Below, piece by piece: positions 8,906 to 17,408 of a stretch of 64,000 nt of DNA. The notes under the pieces are model-generated. The model was not told the DNA's origin. It searched no databases and saw nothing but the letters and a program-made list of their open reading frames with translations. The DNA is from Roseisolibacter agri (GTDB lineage: Bacteria > Gemmatimonadota > Gemmatimonadetes > Gemmatimonadales > Gemmatimonadaceae), in assembly GCF_030159095.1 (NCBI RefSeq), contig NZ_BRXS01000003.1, positions 248,001 through 312,000 on the forward strand, read 5' to 3'. Numbering within the stretch: position 1 is the first letter of the stretch; each line of letters begins with the position of its first letter. The translations under genes and the position numbers were made by a program.

Positions 8906-9790
8906 ATGGACTCCGTGACGACGTCGCCCACCGGCGCGGGCCCCGTGCTCGCCCCGCCCGCCCGCAGCGGCGCGCCGCTGGCGCCGACGCGCGTGCAGGT
9001 GACCGGCCCGCTGCACGGGCTGCGGATGCCCGCGGACTGCGCGGCCTGCGGCACGCCCGCGCGCGGCACGCTGCGGGTGGAGAAGCGGTTCCGGCGCACG
9101 AGCGACGACGCGCCGTCGCGCTACCTCTTCCACGCGCTCGACGTCCCGTTCTGCGACGACTGTCGGGGGGCACACGCGCGGGAGCTGGCGCCGGTCGATC
9201 CCGCGGTGCTGCGCAGGATGCGCTGGACGTTCGTCCTCCGCACGACGCCCTACTGGATTCCGCTCGCGGTCATCCTGTGGATGATCCCGAAGGTGCTGGC
9301 GCCGTTCGCGCGCGGGCTGACGCGCGAGACGCTCGCGCTGCGCACGCCGAGCGGCGAGTGGAACTGGTGGCTGCTGATGGCCGCCGGCGTCGTCGGCTTC
9401 TTCGGCTTCTGCCTGTTCGGGTTCCTGACGCTGGTGAACCGGGCGCGGCACGACCTCGTGGCGCCGTACGCGGGCGCAGGCGACGACACGTACGTCCGAC
9501 GCGAGCGCGTGCTGCTGGGACCGAACGCCGTCTTCCTCGGCCCGCCGACATCGGTGCTGACCGCGGCCGACTTCACCGACGACGAGTCGGAGCTGTTCGA
9601 GCCGGAGCGGCGGACGTACCGCTTCCGCGATCCGGTGTTCGCGGCGCAGTTCGCGGCGCTCAACGCGAACCGACTGTGGAATGCGAAGGCACCGCGCGCG
9701 CGCTGGGCGCGCAAGGCGCGCAAGCTCCTGACGATCGCGTTCGTCGTCGTGCTCGCGGTGGCGTGGGTCGTGGACTGGTGGATGAGCTGA
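8906..9790 (+). CDS. Two-pass membrane protein with N-terminal Cys-pair motif, unknown function
   Basis: The product has 294 residues. The N-terminal part carries CAACG (about 46-50) and CDDC (about 85-88), two CxxC pairs that could bind zinc or form disulfides. Two strong membrane segments follow at about 113-132 and 152-175, then a cytoplasmic-looking domain and a last hydrophobic segment at about 273-289. I do not recognise the family. The ATG at 8906 is chosen because a TACGTT box lies six bases upstream; an ATG at 8861 is possible but would overlap that box. It is transcribed divergently from the aminotransferase gene. Confidence 0.7.
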   Translation: MDSVTTSPTGAGPVLAPPARSGAPLAPTRVQVTGPLHGLRMPADCAACGTPARGTLRVEKRFRRTSDDAPSRYLFHALDVPFCDDCRGAHARELAPVDPAVLRRMRWTFVLRTTPYWIPLAVILWMIPKVLAPFARGLTRETLALRTPSGEWNWWLLMAAGVVGFFGFCLFGFLTLVNRARHDLVAPYAGAGDDTYVRRERVLLGPNAVFLGPPTSVLTAADFTDDESELFEPERRTYRFRDPVFAAQFAALNANRLWNAKAPRARWARKARKLLTIAFVVVLAVAWVVDWWMS

Positions 9791-9791
9791 G

Positions 9792-9812
9792 GCTGCGTGC
9801 TGCGTGCTGCGT
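9792..9812. repeat. Heptad array GCTGCGT, three copies
   Basis: Three exact tandem copies of GCTGCGT begin one base after the stop codon of the preceding gene. They are followed by a CCTCGGGACGCGTCGGCGCG segment that recurs, inverted, beside other family B elements. Confidence 0.9.
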
Positions 9813-9856
9813 GCTCTGCCTCGGGACGCGTCGGCGCGCCGGATCCTCTCACCTGT

Positions 9857-9978
9857 TGGGGAGGACGCGGATGCTCCGGATCGGAGCGGATCGTTCGGAT
9901 CGCTCCGTGTAGCGCGTGGAGCGTCACCGCCACGCGGAGCGATCCGCAGCATCCGTCTCATCCGGAGCATCCGTAACC
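9857..9978. repeat. Family B inverted repeat, copy 2
   Basis: GTTGGGGAGGACGCGGATGC at the left, CATCCGGAGCATCCGT at the right, with the conserved GGATCGCTCC/GGAGCGATCC inner pair and the shared CGCCGCCACG centre. Pairing at the outer ends is weaker than in copies 1 and 3. Confidence 0.75.
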
Positions 9979-10028
9979 CACGGTTCGCCGACCCGTGCCC
10001 CGCGCGCCGGACCCGAACGACAACGGCA

Positions 10029-10146
10029 GCAAGGATAAAAATCTGAGAAGATCGGATAACCGCCGATGCTCCGCGTGGCGCGACATACCTCGCACTCACA
10101 CGGAGCCATCCGTCGTTATCAGACTTTGTCCGATCTGCATCCTTGC
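10029..10146. repeat. Family D inverted repeat, copy 1
   Basis: GCAAGGAT at the left end pairs with ATCCTTGC at the right. Inside, GATCGGATAAC faces GTTATCAGA and CTTTGTCCGATC, and the centre carries CTCCGCG and CACGGAGCC. The second copy is at 55255-55373, and both are followed by an AA-GCAGTTCG tail. The rest of the 9791-10218 gap holds family B copy 2 and the promoter of the SMR gene. Confidence 0.8.
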
Positions 10147-10180
10147 AAAGGCAGTTCGATCTTCGCGCGCCGCCACGCGC

Positions 10181-10186
10181 TACATT
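10181..10186 (+). promoter_or_regulatory. Candidate -10 box of the SMR exporter gene
   Basis: TACATT, followed after about 15 bases by AGGAGAGGAG, a strong ribosome binding site that fixes the ATG at 10219. No clear -35 box. No room for a ykkC guanidine riboswitch. Confidence 0.4.
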
Positions 10187-10218
10187 GCTCCTCGCCAGCA
10201 CCCAGGAGAGGAGAAGCG

Positions 10219-10539
10219 ATGGCGTGGCTCGTCCTGATCGTCGCCGGCCTGTTCGAGGTCGGCTGGGCCGTGGGGCTCAAGTACGCGGAAGGCTTCACCC
10301 GCCTCTGGCCCTCGGTCGGCACCGCCGTCGCGCTCGTGCTCAGCATGGGCCTCCTCGGCGTCGCGCTGCGCACGCTGCCGCTGGGCACCGCCTACGCCGT
10401 GTGGACCGGCATCGGCACCGTGGGCACCGCGGTGCTCGGGATCGTGCTGTTCCGCGAGCCGGCGACGGCCGCCCGCCTCGCGTGCATCGGGCTGATCGTC
10501 GCCGGCATCGTGGGCCTCAAGGTGCTCGCACCGCGCTGA
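10219..10539 (+). CDS. gdx: SMR-family exporter, guanidinium (Gdx/SugE) type
   Basis: The product has 106 residues and four membrane helices, the normal size of a small multidrug resistance protein. The essential proton/substrate-coupling glutamate is E13 in [11 protein letters not shown]. The Gdx/SugE subtype is supported by [12 protein letters not shown], a Lys after helix 1 and the [12 protein letters not shown] segment in helix 3, as opposed to the EmrE-type motif. The Gdx subtype exports guanidinium ion in exchange for protons and works as an antiparallel dimer. The ribosome binding site AGGAGAGGAG is excellent. It is a single gene that converges on a PEP-CTERM gene with only 10 bases between the stop codons. 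Confidence 0.87.
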   Translation: MAWLVLIVAGLFEVGWAVGLKYAEGFTRLWPSVGTAVALVLSMGLLGVALRTLPLGTAYAVWTGIGTVGTAVLGIVLFREPATAARLACIGLIVAGIVGLKVLAPR

Positions 10540-10549
10540 GATCCGGCAC

Positions 10550-11245
10550 TCAGCGCGCGCGACGCCGCGCGCCGACGCCCGCCACGCCGAGCAGCCCCGC
10601 GCCGAGCAGCACGGCGGTCGTCGGCTCGGGCACGGTGCTCGTGGGAGTCGCGACGAGGCCGAACTGCGTCACCAGCCCCGTCTCGTCGCCGCCCGCCGTG
10701 CCGCCCTGCACGTACGCGCGGCTGGTGACCGTGCCGCTGTTGTCGGACGCGTAGCTCGCCCAGCCGCCGACGTCCGCGCCCACCTGCCCGTCCACCAGGA
10801 TGTCGAGCAGCAGGTTGCCGGCCGCCGGATCGAAGGCGAACGGCGTCAGCCCCGTGAAGGTCAGCACGGGCGGCGCCGCCGGCCCGATGCCGAAGCTGCG
10901 CGTGGCGAACGTCGTCAGCCCGCCCGCGACGTTCGCGTCGAGCGCCGCGTTCAGCCCACCCACCGCGGCGTTCGTGTACCCGAGCCGCACCGTGTACGTG
11001 ACGGGCGAGAGGAACGAGTTCGGCGCGGAGCCGAGCAGGAACGAGAGGGACGTGATCTGCGCCGCGCCGCCGAACGCGCCGCCCGCGTACACCTGCTGGT
11101 AGCGCGAGACGTCGAAGTCGCAGCCGAACGGGATGCAGTTCGCGTTCTGGACGGTCCCGACGGTCACCTGCTGCGCGCCCGCGGGCGCGGCGGCGAGGAC
11201 CGGAGCGAGGACGGCGAGCGTGGCGAGGAGCCGTAGCGTGCGCAT
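10550..11245 (-). CDS. PEP-CTERM sorting-signal protein
   Basis: The product has 231 residues with a Sec signal (residues 1-24, ending APAGAQ), a Gly/Ala/Thr-rich body that looks like beta sandwich, and a C-terminal sorting signal: VPEPTTAVLL, a hydrophobic helix, and a basic tail (GARRRAR). PEP-CTERM proteins are cleaved by an exosortase and passed to the surface, usually in polysaccharide-producing bacteria. No exosortase gene is in the window. Two Cys residues (IPFGCDF and NANC) could form a disulfide. A second PEP-CTERM protein is encoded at 48058. Confidence 0.88.
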   Translation of the reverse strand: MRTLRLLATLAVLAPVLAAAPAGAQQVTVGTVQNANCIPFGCDFDVSRYQQVYAGGAFGGAAQITSLSFLLGSAPNSFLSPVTYTVRLGYTNAAVGGLNAALDANVAGGLTTFATRSFGIGPAAPPVLTFTGLTPFAFDPAAGNLLLDILVDGQVGADVGGWASYASDNSGTVTSRAYVQGGTAGGDETGLVTQFGLVATPTSTVPEPTTAVLLGAGLLGVAGVGARRRAR

Positions 11246-11266
11246 GGCGTGAGGTCGGTGTGGGGA

Positions 11267-11295
11267 CGTCGGCGCGCGACGTCCGCGCGCCGACG
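11267..11295. other. Stem-loop between dipeptidase and PEP-CTERM genes
   Basis: CGTCGGCGCGCG and CGCGCGCCGACG form a perfect 12-base stem with an ACGTC loop. It follows the dipeptidase gene on the minus strand and may terminate it, although no U-tract follows. It could also lie in the 5' leader of the PEP-CTERM gene. Confidence 0.5.
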
Positions 11296-11386
11296 CATCA
11301 TGTCCACCCCGTCACGCGCTCACATGGGTCGAAATCCCCGTGGCGCGCCCGCCACGCCCCGCGCCTTCCGTCGCTCGCGGGTGCGC

Positions 11387-12748
11387 TCAGCTGCCGGTCG
11401 CCGCCTTCTGCACCCGCGGCACGACGCCCCGCTGCAGGCGCGCCGCCGTCGCCTCGGCCCCGCGCAGCGCACGCAGCACGTTCTCGCCCGCCAGCTTGCG
11501 CAGCTCCGCCTCCGTCCAGCCGCGGCGCGCCAGCTCGGCGAACAGCGCGGGATACTTCGAGACGTCCTCGAGGCCGACGATCGTCTCGGTGATCCCGTCG
11601 AAGTCGCCGCCGATGCCGACGTGGTCGATGCCCGCGACCTTGCGCACGTGCTCGATGTGGTCGGCCACCTGCGCCAGCGTGACCTTCGGACGCGGATGCG
11701 ACGCCTGCCACGCCGTCACGCCCGCGCGCACCGCCGCCGTGTCGGTGCCCGCCTGCGCGCGCAGCCGCGCGATCTCCGCCTGCTGCGCGCGGTCGTGCGC
11801 GACCAGCTCGGGCGAGATGAAGCCCGGCACGAACGTCACCATCACCACGCCGCCGTTCCGCGGCAGCCGCGCGAGGATCGAGTCGGGCACGTTGCGCGGG
11901 TGGTCGGCGAGCCCGCGCGCCGCGGAGTGCGAGAAGATCACCGGCGCCTGCGCGACGTCGAGGGCGTCGCTCATCGTCCCCGGCGACACGTGCGACAGGT
12001 CGACGAGCATGCCGAGGCGGTTCATCTCCCGCACGACGTCGCGGCCGAAGTCCGTCAGGCCGCCGTGGCGCGCGCTGTCCAGCGCCGCGTCCGCCCAGTC
12101 GAGCGTCACGTTGTGCGTCAGCGTCATGTAGCGCACGCCGAGGTCGTAGTACGTGCGCAGCGCGCCGAGCGAGTTCTCGATCGCGTGGCCGCCCTCCATG
12201 CCGAGGAACGACGCGATCTTGCCGGCGCGCCGCGCGGGCGCGACGTCGGCGGCGCGGGTGGCGAACGCGAGGCGGTCGGGATACCTCGCGATCACGCGGC
12301 GCGCGATGTCGATCTGCTCCAGCTGCACGCGCGCGTAGCCCGGCGTGCTGGCGACCTTGCCGTGCCGCCCGTACGCGCCGTCGACCGGCTCGCCCGGGAT
12401 GTAGACCGACCAGAACTGCGCGCCGAGCATCCCCTGGGCGAGGCGCGTGAAGTCGGTGTGGCCCTTCGTGCGCGTGCGCAGGTCGTACGCGTCGACGTCG
12501 AGCGCCGCGGGGAGCGAGTCGCCCCACGCGCCGCGCGCGTCCTCGACGTTGGCGTTGGGCGTCGCCTCGCGGATGGCCCACGGCAGGTCGTTGTGCCCGT
12601 CGGTGAGCGGCGCGGCGCGCAGCGCCCGCTCGGCGCGCGCGCGGTCGGCGGCGGACGGCGCGGGCGCCGCCGCGGGTGCGGCGGGCGCCTGCGCGCCGAG
12701 GACGGAGGGCGCGATCAGCAGCGCGGCGACGAGCGGGAGGCGACGCAT
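11387..12748 (-). CDS. M19 (renal dipeptidase-like) membrane dipeptidase
   Basis: The product has 453 residues with a Sec signal (1-19, VLGAQ). The M19 metal ligands are visible: H52 and D54 in TDGHNDLPW, the bridging Glu in LGMEGGHAI (near 183), then LVDLSHVS and VIFSHSAAR, and GIGGDFDG near the end, which is typical of the family. M19 enzymes are zinc dipeptidases that cleave L-L and L-D dipeptides and sometimes beta-lactams. Export implies work on peptides in the periplasm. The region around residues 310-350 (AHDRAQQAEIARLRAQ) is a charged helical insertion. It is probably a single-gene transcript, with a TATCTT box about 40 bases upstream of the ATG. Confidence 0.92.
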   Translation of the reverse strand: MRRLPLVAALLIAPSVLGAQAPAAPAAAPAPSAADRARAERALRAAPLTDGHNDLPWAIREATPNANVEDARGAWGDSLPAALDVDAYDLRTRTKGHTDFTRLAQGMLGAQFWSVYIPGEPVDGAYGRHGKVASTPGYARVQLEQIDIARRVIARYPDRLAFATRAADVAPARRAGKIASFLGMEGGHAIENSLGALRTYYDLGVRYMTLTHNVTLDWADAALDSARHGGLTDFGRDVVREMNRLGMLVDLSHVSPGTMSDALDVAQAPVIFSHSAARGLADHPRNVPDSILARLPRNGGVVMVTFVPGFISPELVAHDRAQQAEIARLRAQAGTDTAAVRAGVTAWQASHPRPKVTLAQVADHIEHVRKVAGIDHVGIGGDFDGITETIVGLEDVSKYPALFAELARRGWTEAELRKLAGENVLRALRGAEATAARLQRGVVPRVQKAATGS

Positions 12749-12880
12749 GGCGGGGCGGGCGGTGGGAGCGATGGGCCGTGGCGGCCCCGCAAGATAAGGA
12801 AGGCGCGGGGCACGAGAACGCGCGGGGCGCGGATCGTGCGACCCACGCGCGTCCCCAACCCGATCTCACGGAGGCACACG

Positions 12881-13132
12881 ATGGCGCACGACGAGCACCG
12901 CCCGCTCCGGGCCGACGAGACGTCCGACGAGACCGAGGGCGGCGCGCACGTCCCCAGCAGCGACGCCGCCCGCCGCTCCGCGAGCCGCCTGGACGCCGAC
13001 GACCGCGCGGATCCGCACCCCGACCAGGTGGCCGGCGCCGACGACGCCGGCGCGCAGGGCCGCGACCGCGACAACGGCGGGTGGGGCGATCGCGGGATCG
13101 GGGGTGGGCGGGCGGGTGGCACCGGACCGTGA
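12881..13132 (+). CDS. Small acidic disordered protein, unknown
   Basis: The product has 83 residues rich in Asp, Glu, Arg, Ala and Gly, with no hydrophobic segment and no recognisable domain. A ribosome binding site (ACGGAGG, seven bases before the ATG) supports real translation. The C-terminus is Gly-rich (GDRGIGGGRAGG). Small hydrophilic proteins of this composition are often stress or desiccation related, but that would be a guess. The long frame to its left is antisense to the dipeptidase and is not part of the gene. Confidence 0.55.
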   Translation: MAHDEHRPLRADETSDETEGGAHVPSSDAARRSASRLDADDRADPHPDQVAGADDAGAQGRDRDNGGWGDRGIGGGRAGGTGP

Positions 13133-13138
13133 GGCCCG

Positions 13139-13202
13139 GCTGCGTGCTGCGTGAGGGGCGTCCCGAGGCCGTTCACGCAGCACGCAGCACGACGCACGCA
13201 GC
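13139..13202. repeat. Inverted heptad arrays (GCTGCGT / ACGCAGC)
   Basis: Two copies of GCTGCGT (13139-13152) face copies of ACGCAGC (13175-13188, with another at the right end), separated by GAGGGGCGTCCCGAGGCC. It starts seven bases after a stop codon and lies 35 bases before the next start. It looks like a minimal unit of the composite elements near 34858 and 50234. Confidence 0.8.
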
Positions 13203-13236
13203 CGCTAGGATCCGCAGTCCGCAGCCCACGACGCTC

Positions 13237-13929
13237 ATGACGATGCCGACCGCCGCAACGACGCTCACGCTCGACCTCTGGGCCGACATCGCCTGCCCCT
13301 GGTGCTGGATCGGCGAGACGCGCCTCAAGGCGGCGGTCGCGCGGCTGCGCGGCGAGCGGCCCGACGTGCGCGTCGAGTGGAGCTGGCGGCCGTTCCAGCT
13401 GCAGCCGCAGCTCCCCCGCGAGGGCGTGGACTTCGCGACGCACATGCGCGGGAAGTTCGGGAGCGACGCGCGGCTGGCGACGATGTTCGGGCACGTGGCC
13501 GACGCGGGCGCGGGCGACGGGCTGGGGTTCCGCTTCGACCGGGTCACCGTCGCGCCCAACACCACCGACGCGCACCGGCTGGTCCTGTGGGCGCAGGCGC
13601 AGGACGACGACGCCGCGGTCGGCGAGCGCGCGCTGGCGACGGCCGACGCGCTCTTCCGCGCATACTTCGCCGAGGGGCGCGACGTGGGCGACCGCGCGGT
13701 GCTGACGGAGCTGGCGGTGGCGCAGGGGCACGACGCCGACGCCGTGCGCGCGATGCTGGCGTCGGACGCGTACGAGCTGGACGTGCGCGACGGTCAGCGC
13801 GACGCGGCGCGGCTGGGGATCCAGGGCGTGCCCTTCCTCGTGCTCGACCAGCGGCTGGCTGTCTCCGGAGCGCAGCCGGCGGAGCTGTTCGACCGGGCGC
13901 TGCGGGCGGCGCTCGACGGCGGGTCCTGA
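13237..13929 (+). CDS. DsbA-family oxidoreductase (FrnE-like)
   Basis: The product has 230 residues with a thioredoxin fold and a helical insertion. The redox motif is C20-P-W-C23 (DIACPWCWIGE). The cis-proline loop is GVPFLVLDQRLAVSGAQ near the C-terminus. PNTTDAHRLVLWAQ in the middle is typical of the FrnE/2-hydroxychromene-2-carboxylate isomerase-like subgroup. There is no signal peptide, so it acts in the cytoplasm, where FrnE homologues have been linked to oxidative stress. ATG 13237 and ATG 13243 are both possible (MTMPTAA); the first is used. Confidence 0.9.
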   Translation: MTMPTAATTLTLDLWADIACPWCWIGETRLKAAVARLRGERPDVRVEWSWRPFQLQPQLPREGVDFATHMRGKFGSDARLATMFGHVADAGAGDGLGFRFDRVTVAPNTTDAHRLVLWAQAQDDDAAVGERALATADALFRAYFAEGRDVGDRAVLTELAVAQGHDADAVRAMLASDAYELDVRDGQRDAARLGIQGVPFLVLDQRLAVSGAQPAELFDRALRAALDGGS

Positions 13930-13957
13930 GTCTGGATCCTCGCGCCGGCCCCTTCGC

Positions 13958-14094
13958 CTGTCGGGGGGGATACGGATGCTCCGGATGATGGCGGATGCTT
14001 CGGATCGCCCCGCGCGGCGGCGACGTCCTGTGCGCTACACGGAGCGATCCGAACGATCCGTTCCGATCCGGAGCATCCGTATCCCCCCAACAGG
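13958..14094. repeat. Family B inverted repeat, copy 3
   Basis: CCTGT-CGGGGGGGATACGG at the left faces CCGTATCCCCCCAACAGG at the right, the best-matched ends of the family. Inner pairs (CGGATCG / CGATCCG, GGATGCTCCGGAT / ATCCGGAGCATCC) extend the stem. It lies between the FrnE-like gene and the PadR promoter. Confidence 0.85.
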
Positions 14095-14153
14095 CAAACA
14101 GCTCTGGCGTGAAGGACTGAAACCGGCGCGCGCGGCCAGCCCGTAGTCTTCCC

Positions 14154-14195
14154 TTGACACCTTAGGGAGCGGAGACCTACTGTCGCTCCCCTAAG
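14154..14195 (+). promoter_or_regulatory. Sigma-70-type promoter with overlapping operator of the padR-permease operon
   Basis: TTGACA (14154-14159) and TACTGT (14178-14183) are 18 bases apart. An inverted repeat, CTTAGGGAGCG (14161-14171) and CGCTCCCCTAAG (14184-14195), straddles the -10 box. This is where a PadR dimer would block RNA polymerase, so autorepression is likely. PadR binding is inferred. Confidence 0.65.
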
Positions 14196-14211
14196 ACCTC
14201 ATGGGGAACCG

Positions 14212-14559
14212 ATGACCGAGCCCGCCGACAACCTCGACCTCCTCCAGGGCACGCTCGACGTGCTCATCCTGAAGACCCTCTCGTGGGGACCCCGCCACGG
14301 CTACGCCGTCGCGCGCTGGATTCACGACGTCTCGGGCGACGTGCTCCGGGTCGAGGAGGGGGCGCTCTACCCCGCCCTCCACCGCCTGGAGCGGCGCGGC
14401 TGGATCGAGAGCGAGTGGGGGCTCTCCGAGAACAACCGCCGCGCCAAGTACTACCAGCTCACCTCCCTGGGCCGGCAGCAGCTCGGCACCAAGACGACCG
14501 TATGGGCGCAGTACGCCGCGGCCGTCTCCCGCGTGCTCGCCGTCGGAGCCGAAACATGA
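14212..14559 (+). CDS. PadR-family transcriptional repressor
   Basis: The product has 115 residues and a winged helix-turn-helix of the PadR type: LQGTLDVLILKTLSWGPRHGYAVARWI, VEEGALYPALHRLERRGWIESEW and RRAKYYQLTSLGRQQL. The C-terminal helix for dimerisation is short, as in subfamily 2. It overlaps the downstream permease gene (ATGA at 14556-14559), so the two are translationally coupled. PadR next to ADOP permeases is a recurring pair in Acidobacteria and Gemmatimonadota. Ligand unknown. Confidence 0.93.
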   Translation: MTEPADNLDLLQGTLDVLILKTLSWGPRHGYAVARWIHDVSGDVLRVEEGALYPALHRLERRGWIESEWGLSENNRRAKYYQLTSLGRQQLGTKTTVWAQYAAAVSRVLAVGAET

Positions 14560-17258
14560 CCACGCGCCGCTTCCGCGGCGTGCGCCGGCTCTTCCGACTC
14601 CCCAGCGCCGAGCAGGACGTCGGCGCCGCGGTGGACGAGGAGCTGGCCTTCCACGTCGACATGGCGACCGACGAGCTGATCGCCGCCGGCTATCCGCCCG
14701 ACGACGCCCGGCGACTCGCCATGGCCCGATTCGGCGACCTCGAGGCGGTGCGTGCGCGCTGCCAGGACATCTCCTCCCACCGCGTGACCGAGATGCACCG
14801 TTCCGACCGCTGGGCCAGCGTCGCCCAGGACCTCCGCTTCGCCGCGCGCGGGATCCGCCGCTCGCCCGGCTTCTCCGCCATCGTCCTGCTCACGCTCGCG
14901 CTCGGGATCGGCGCGACGACGGCGATGTTCTCGGTCGTGCGCGGCGTGCTGCTGCGCCCCCTCCCCTTCCCGGAGACCGAGCGGGTCGTGCGCCTCTGGC
15001 CGGCCAACCCCGCCGCGGACGTCGCGAAGGGAGAGGTCAGCCACACCGAGATGCGCGACTGGGAGACCGACCTCACGCGCTTCACCGCCGTCGGCGCGTT
15101 CCGCGTCCTCGGCAACGGGATGGTGTTCGGCGAGGCCGGCGCGGAGCCGACGTTCGCCCGCACGGCGTACGTCACGAAGGGCTTCTTCCCCGCGGTCGGC
15201 ACGCGGGCCGCGGTCGGGCGCACGCTCTCGACCGAGGAGCACGTCGCCGCGGCCCACGCGGTCGTCGTGAGCCACGCCTTCTGGGAGCGCCAGCTCGGCG
15301 CCGACAGCGGCGTCGTCGGGCGCCAGATCCGGCTCGGCGGCGAGTCGTACACGGTCACCGGCGTGATGCCGCGCGACTTCGCCTACCCCGAGGCCGACGT
15401 CGCCGTCTGGGTCCCGGCGACGCTGCTCGGCGACGACGACGTGGGCGCGGGGCGCGCGGCCCGGTGGCTGACGCCGATCGCGCGGCTCAAGCCCGGCGTC
15501 ACCCTGGAGCAGGGGCGCCAGGAGGTCGAGACGTTCCTGAAGGGGCTGGCCACGCGCTTCCCCGAGAGCAACGGCGGCTATGTCAGCGCGGTCGCGGAGC
15601 CGGTGCGCGACACCATCGTGGGCTCGGTGCGTCGTGGGCTGCTGGTGATGCTCGGCGCCGTGCTGCTCGTGCTGCTGGTGGTGTGCGCGAACGTCGCGAA
15701 CCTGTTCCTCGTCCGCGGCACCGCGCGCACGCGCGAGATCGCGCTGCGCGGCGCGCTCGGCGCCAGCCGCGGGCAGGTCGTGCGGCTGCTCGTGATCGAG
15801 AGCCTGATGCTGTCGCTCGTCGGCGGCGTGCTCGGCGTGCTGACCGCGTGGTGGAGCGTGCGCACGCTGCTCGCGCTCAGCGGCGACTTCCTCCCGCGTG
15901 CCGCCGACGTGCGCCTCGACGCGGGCGTGCTCGCGTTCGCGCTCGGCATCTCGCTGCTGACGGGCGTCGTGGTCGGGCTGTGGCCCGCGCTGCGCGCGTC
16001 GCTGACGACGCGCATGGCCAGCACGCTGCGCGAGAGCGGCCGCGGGAGCGTCGGCGCGGGCGGCTCGGCGCACCGCGCGCGCGCCGCGCTGGTGGCGGCC
16101 GAGGTGGCGCTGGCGGTCGTGCTCGTGGTGGGCGCGGGGCTCATGCTGCGCAGCTTCCAGCAGCTCACGTCGGCCGATCCGGGCTTCCGCGCGGAGAACG
16201 CGCTGCTCGCGCGCTTCTCCATCCAGATCGACGACAACGACGCGAACCGCGAGGCCGCGATCGCCCGGCGCATCGCCGTGCGACAGAGCATCATCGACCG
16301 CGTGCAGCAGGTGCCGGGCGTGATCGCCGCCGGCGCGACGAAGAATGCGCCGCTGACGCAGGACCCGGGCGAGTCGGTGCCGTTCACCGTGCCGGGCCGC
16401 CCCGCGCCGCCGCAGGGCGAGGAGCCGCGCGTGCTGCTGATGCCGGCGACGCAGGGCTACCTGAAGGCGCTCGGCGTGCCGCTGCTGGCGGGCGAGGACG
16501 TGGGCAGGACCGCGGGCGACAGCACGGCGCCGGCGAAGGCCGTCATCAGCCGCCGCATGGCGGAGCAGGTGTGGCCGGGCCGCTCGGCCATCGGCGAGAC
16601 GTTCGAGTACCGCGGCATCACCTTCCGCGTCGCGGGCGTCGCGGGCGACGTGCGCAGCGCGCGCCTCGACTCGATCGCGGGCTTCACGGCCTACGTGCCC
16701 GACGCGGTGATGCCGCGCTCCGCGATGTCGCTGGTCGCGCGCACGTCGGGCGATCCGGCGCGGCTGGCGGGCCCCATCCGCGCGGCGATCCGCGAGATCA
16801 TCCCCGGGCAGGCGTTCCTCGAGGTCGTGCCGCTCACCAACAAGGTCTCCGACGCGGCGTCCACCCAGCGGCTGTTCACGGTGCTGGTGACGGTGTTCGG
16901 GTCGATGGCGCTCATGCTCGCCGCGATCGGGCTGTACGGCGTGGTCGCCTACGTGGTGCGCCAGCGCGAGCGCGAGATCGCGGTCCGTGTCGCCCTCGGC
17001 GCGCCGCCGGCGCGCGTGATGGGCCTGATGCTCCGCCAGGGGATGACGCCGGTCGCGGTGGGGCTGGCGGTCGGCCTGGGCGGCGCGCTGGCGGTGACGC
17101 GGCTGCTGCAGTCGCTGCTCTACGGCGTGAGCACGACGGACCCGCTGACGTTCGTGGGCGTGGCGACGCTGCTGGCGGCGGTCGCGCTGCTGGCGTCGTG
17201 GCTGCCGTCGCGGCGGGCGACGCGGGTGCAGCCGGCGCTCACTCTCAGAGAGGAGTAG
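14556..17258 (+). CDS. ADOP-family ABC transporter permease (MacB/FtsX type)
   Basis: The product has 900 residues. The first 90 form the N-terminal domain typical of ADOP permeases (EELAFHVDMATDELIAAG, RRLAMARFGDLEAVR). Two FtsX/MacB halves follow. Each has a membrane helix, a periplasmic MacB_PCD-like domain (for example AFWERQLGADSGVVGRQI and AVISRRMAEQVWPG) and a terminal bundle with the LGASRGQVVRLL or LGAPPARVMGLML coupling segment. No ATPase gene is adjacent, as is usual for ADOP genes, so it must borrow an ATPase or work otherwise. A possible role is efflux or envelope mechanotransmission. It is controlled by the upstream PadR. Confidence 0.93.
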   Translation: MTTRRFRGVRRLFRLPSAEQDVGAAVDEELAFHVDMATDELIAAGYPPDDARRLAMARFGDLEAVRARCQDISSHRVTEMHRSDRWASVAQDLRFAARGIRRSPGFSAIVLLTLALGIGATTAMFSVVRGVLLRPLPFPETERVVRLWPANPAADVAKGEVSHTEMRDWETDLTRFTAVGAFRVLGNGMVFGEAGAEPTFARTAYVTKGFFPAVGTRAAVGRTLSTEEHVAAAHAVVVSHAFWERQLGADSGVVGRQIRLGGESYTVTGVMPRDFAYPEADVAVWVPATLLGDDDVGAGRAARWLTPIARLKPGVTLEQGRQEVETFLKGLATRFPESNGGYVSAVAEPVRDTIVGSVRRGLLVMLGAVLLVLLVVCANVANLFLVRGTARTREIALRGALGASRGQVVRLLVIESLMLSLVGGVLGVLTAWWSVRTLLALSGDFLPRAADVRLDAGVLAFALGISLLTGVVVGLWPALRASLTTRMASTLRESGRGSVGAGGSAHRARAALVAAEVALAVVLVVGAGLMLRSFQQLTSADPGFRAENALLARFSIQIDDNDANREAAIARRIAVRQSIIDRVQQVPGVIAAGATKNAPLTQDPGESVPFTVPGRPAPPQGEEPRVLLMPATQGYLKALGVPLLAGEDVGRTAGDSTAPAKAVISRRMAEQVWPGRSAIGETFEYRGITFRVAGVAGDVRSARLDSIAGFTAYVPDAVMPRSAMSLVARTSGDPARLAGPIRAAIREIIPGQAFLEVVPLTNKVSDAASTQRLFTVLVTVFGSMALMLAAIGLYGVVAYVVRQREREIAVRVALGAPPARVMGLMLRQGMTPVAVGLAVGLGGALAVTRLLQSLLYGVSTTDPLTFVGVATLLAAVALLASWLPSRRATRVQPALTLREE

Positions 17259-17259
17259 C

Positions 17260-17287
17260 GGCGAGCGGCGAGCGGCGAGCGGCGAGC
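17260..17287. repeat. Heptad array GGCGAGC, four copies
   Basis: Four exact tandem copies of GGCGAGC starting two bases after the permease stop codon. Confidence 0.9.
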
Positions 17288-17360
17288 GGGGCTCCTCGGC
17301 GCAAGGTCGCTGGGAGCCGGAGCCCGTCCCCACCGGCCCCGCCGGCGCGAAAGACCGTAC

Positions 17361-17394
17361 AAACGGCGAGTCCCCACACCGGGCCTCGCCGTTT
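17361..17394. terminator. Candidate terminator after the permease gene
   Basis: AAACGGCGAG (17361-17370) pairs with CTCGCCGTTT (17385-17394) around a 14-base loop, and the run TTT ends the stem. It separates the permease operon from the ECF promoter that starts 15 bases later. Confidence 0.6.
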
Positions 17395-17408
17395 CGCGGT
17401 TTCCGTGT

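Noticed and set aside
10147-10218. A guanidine (ykkC) riboswitch before the Gdx-type exporter
   Set aside because: Only about 30 bases lie between the likely transcript start and the ATG, too short for the aptamer, and no ykkC motifs are visible.
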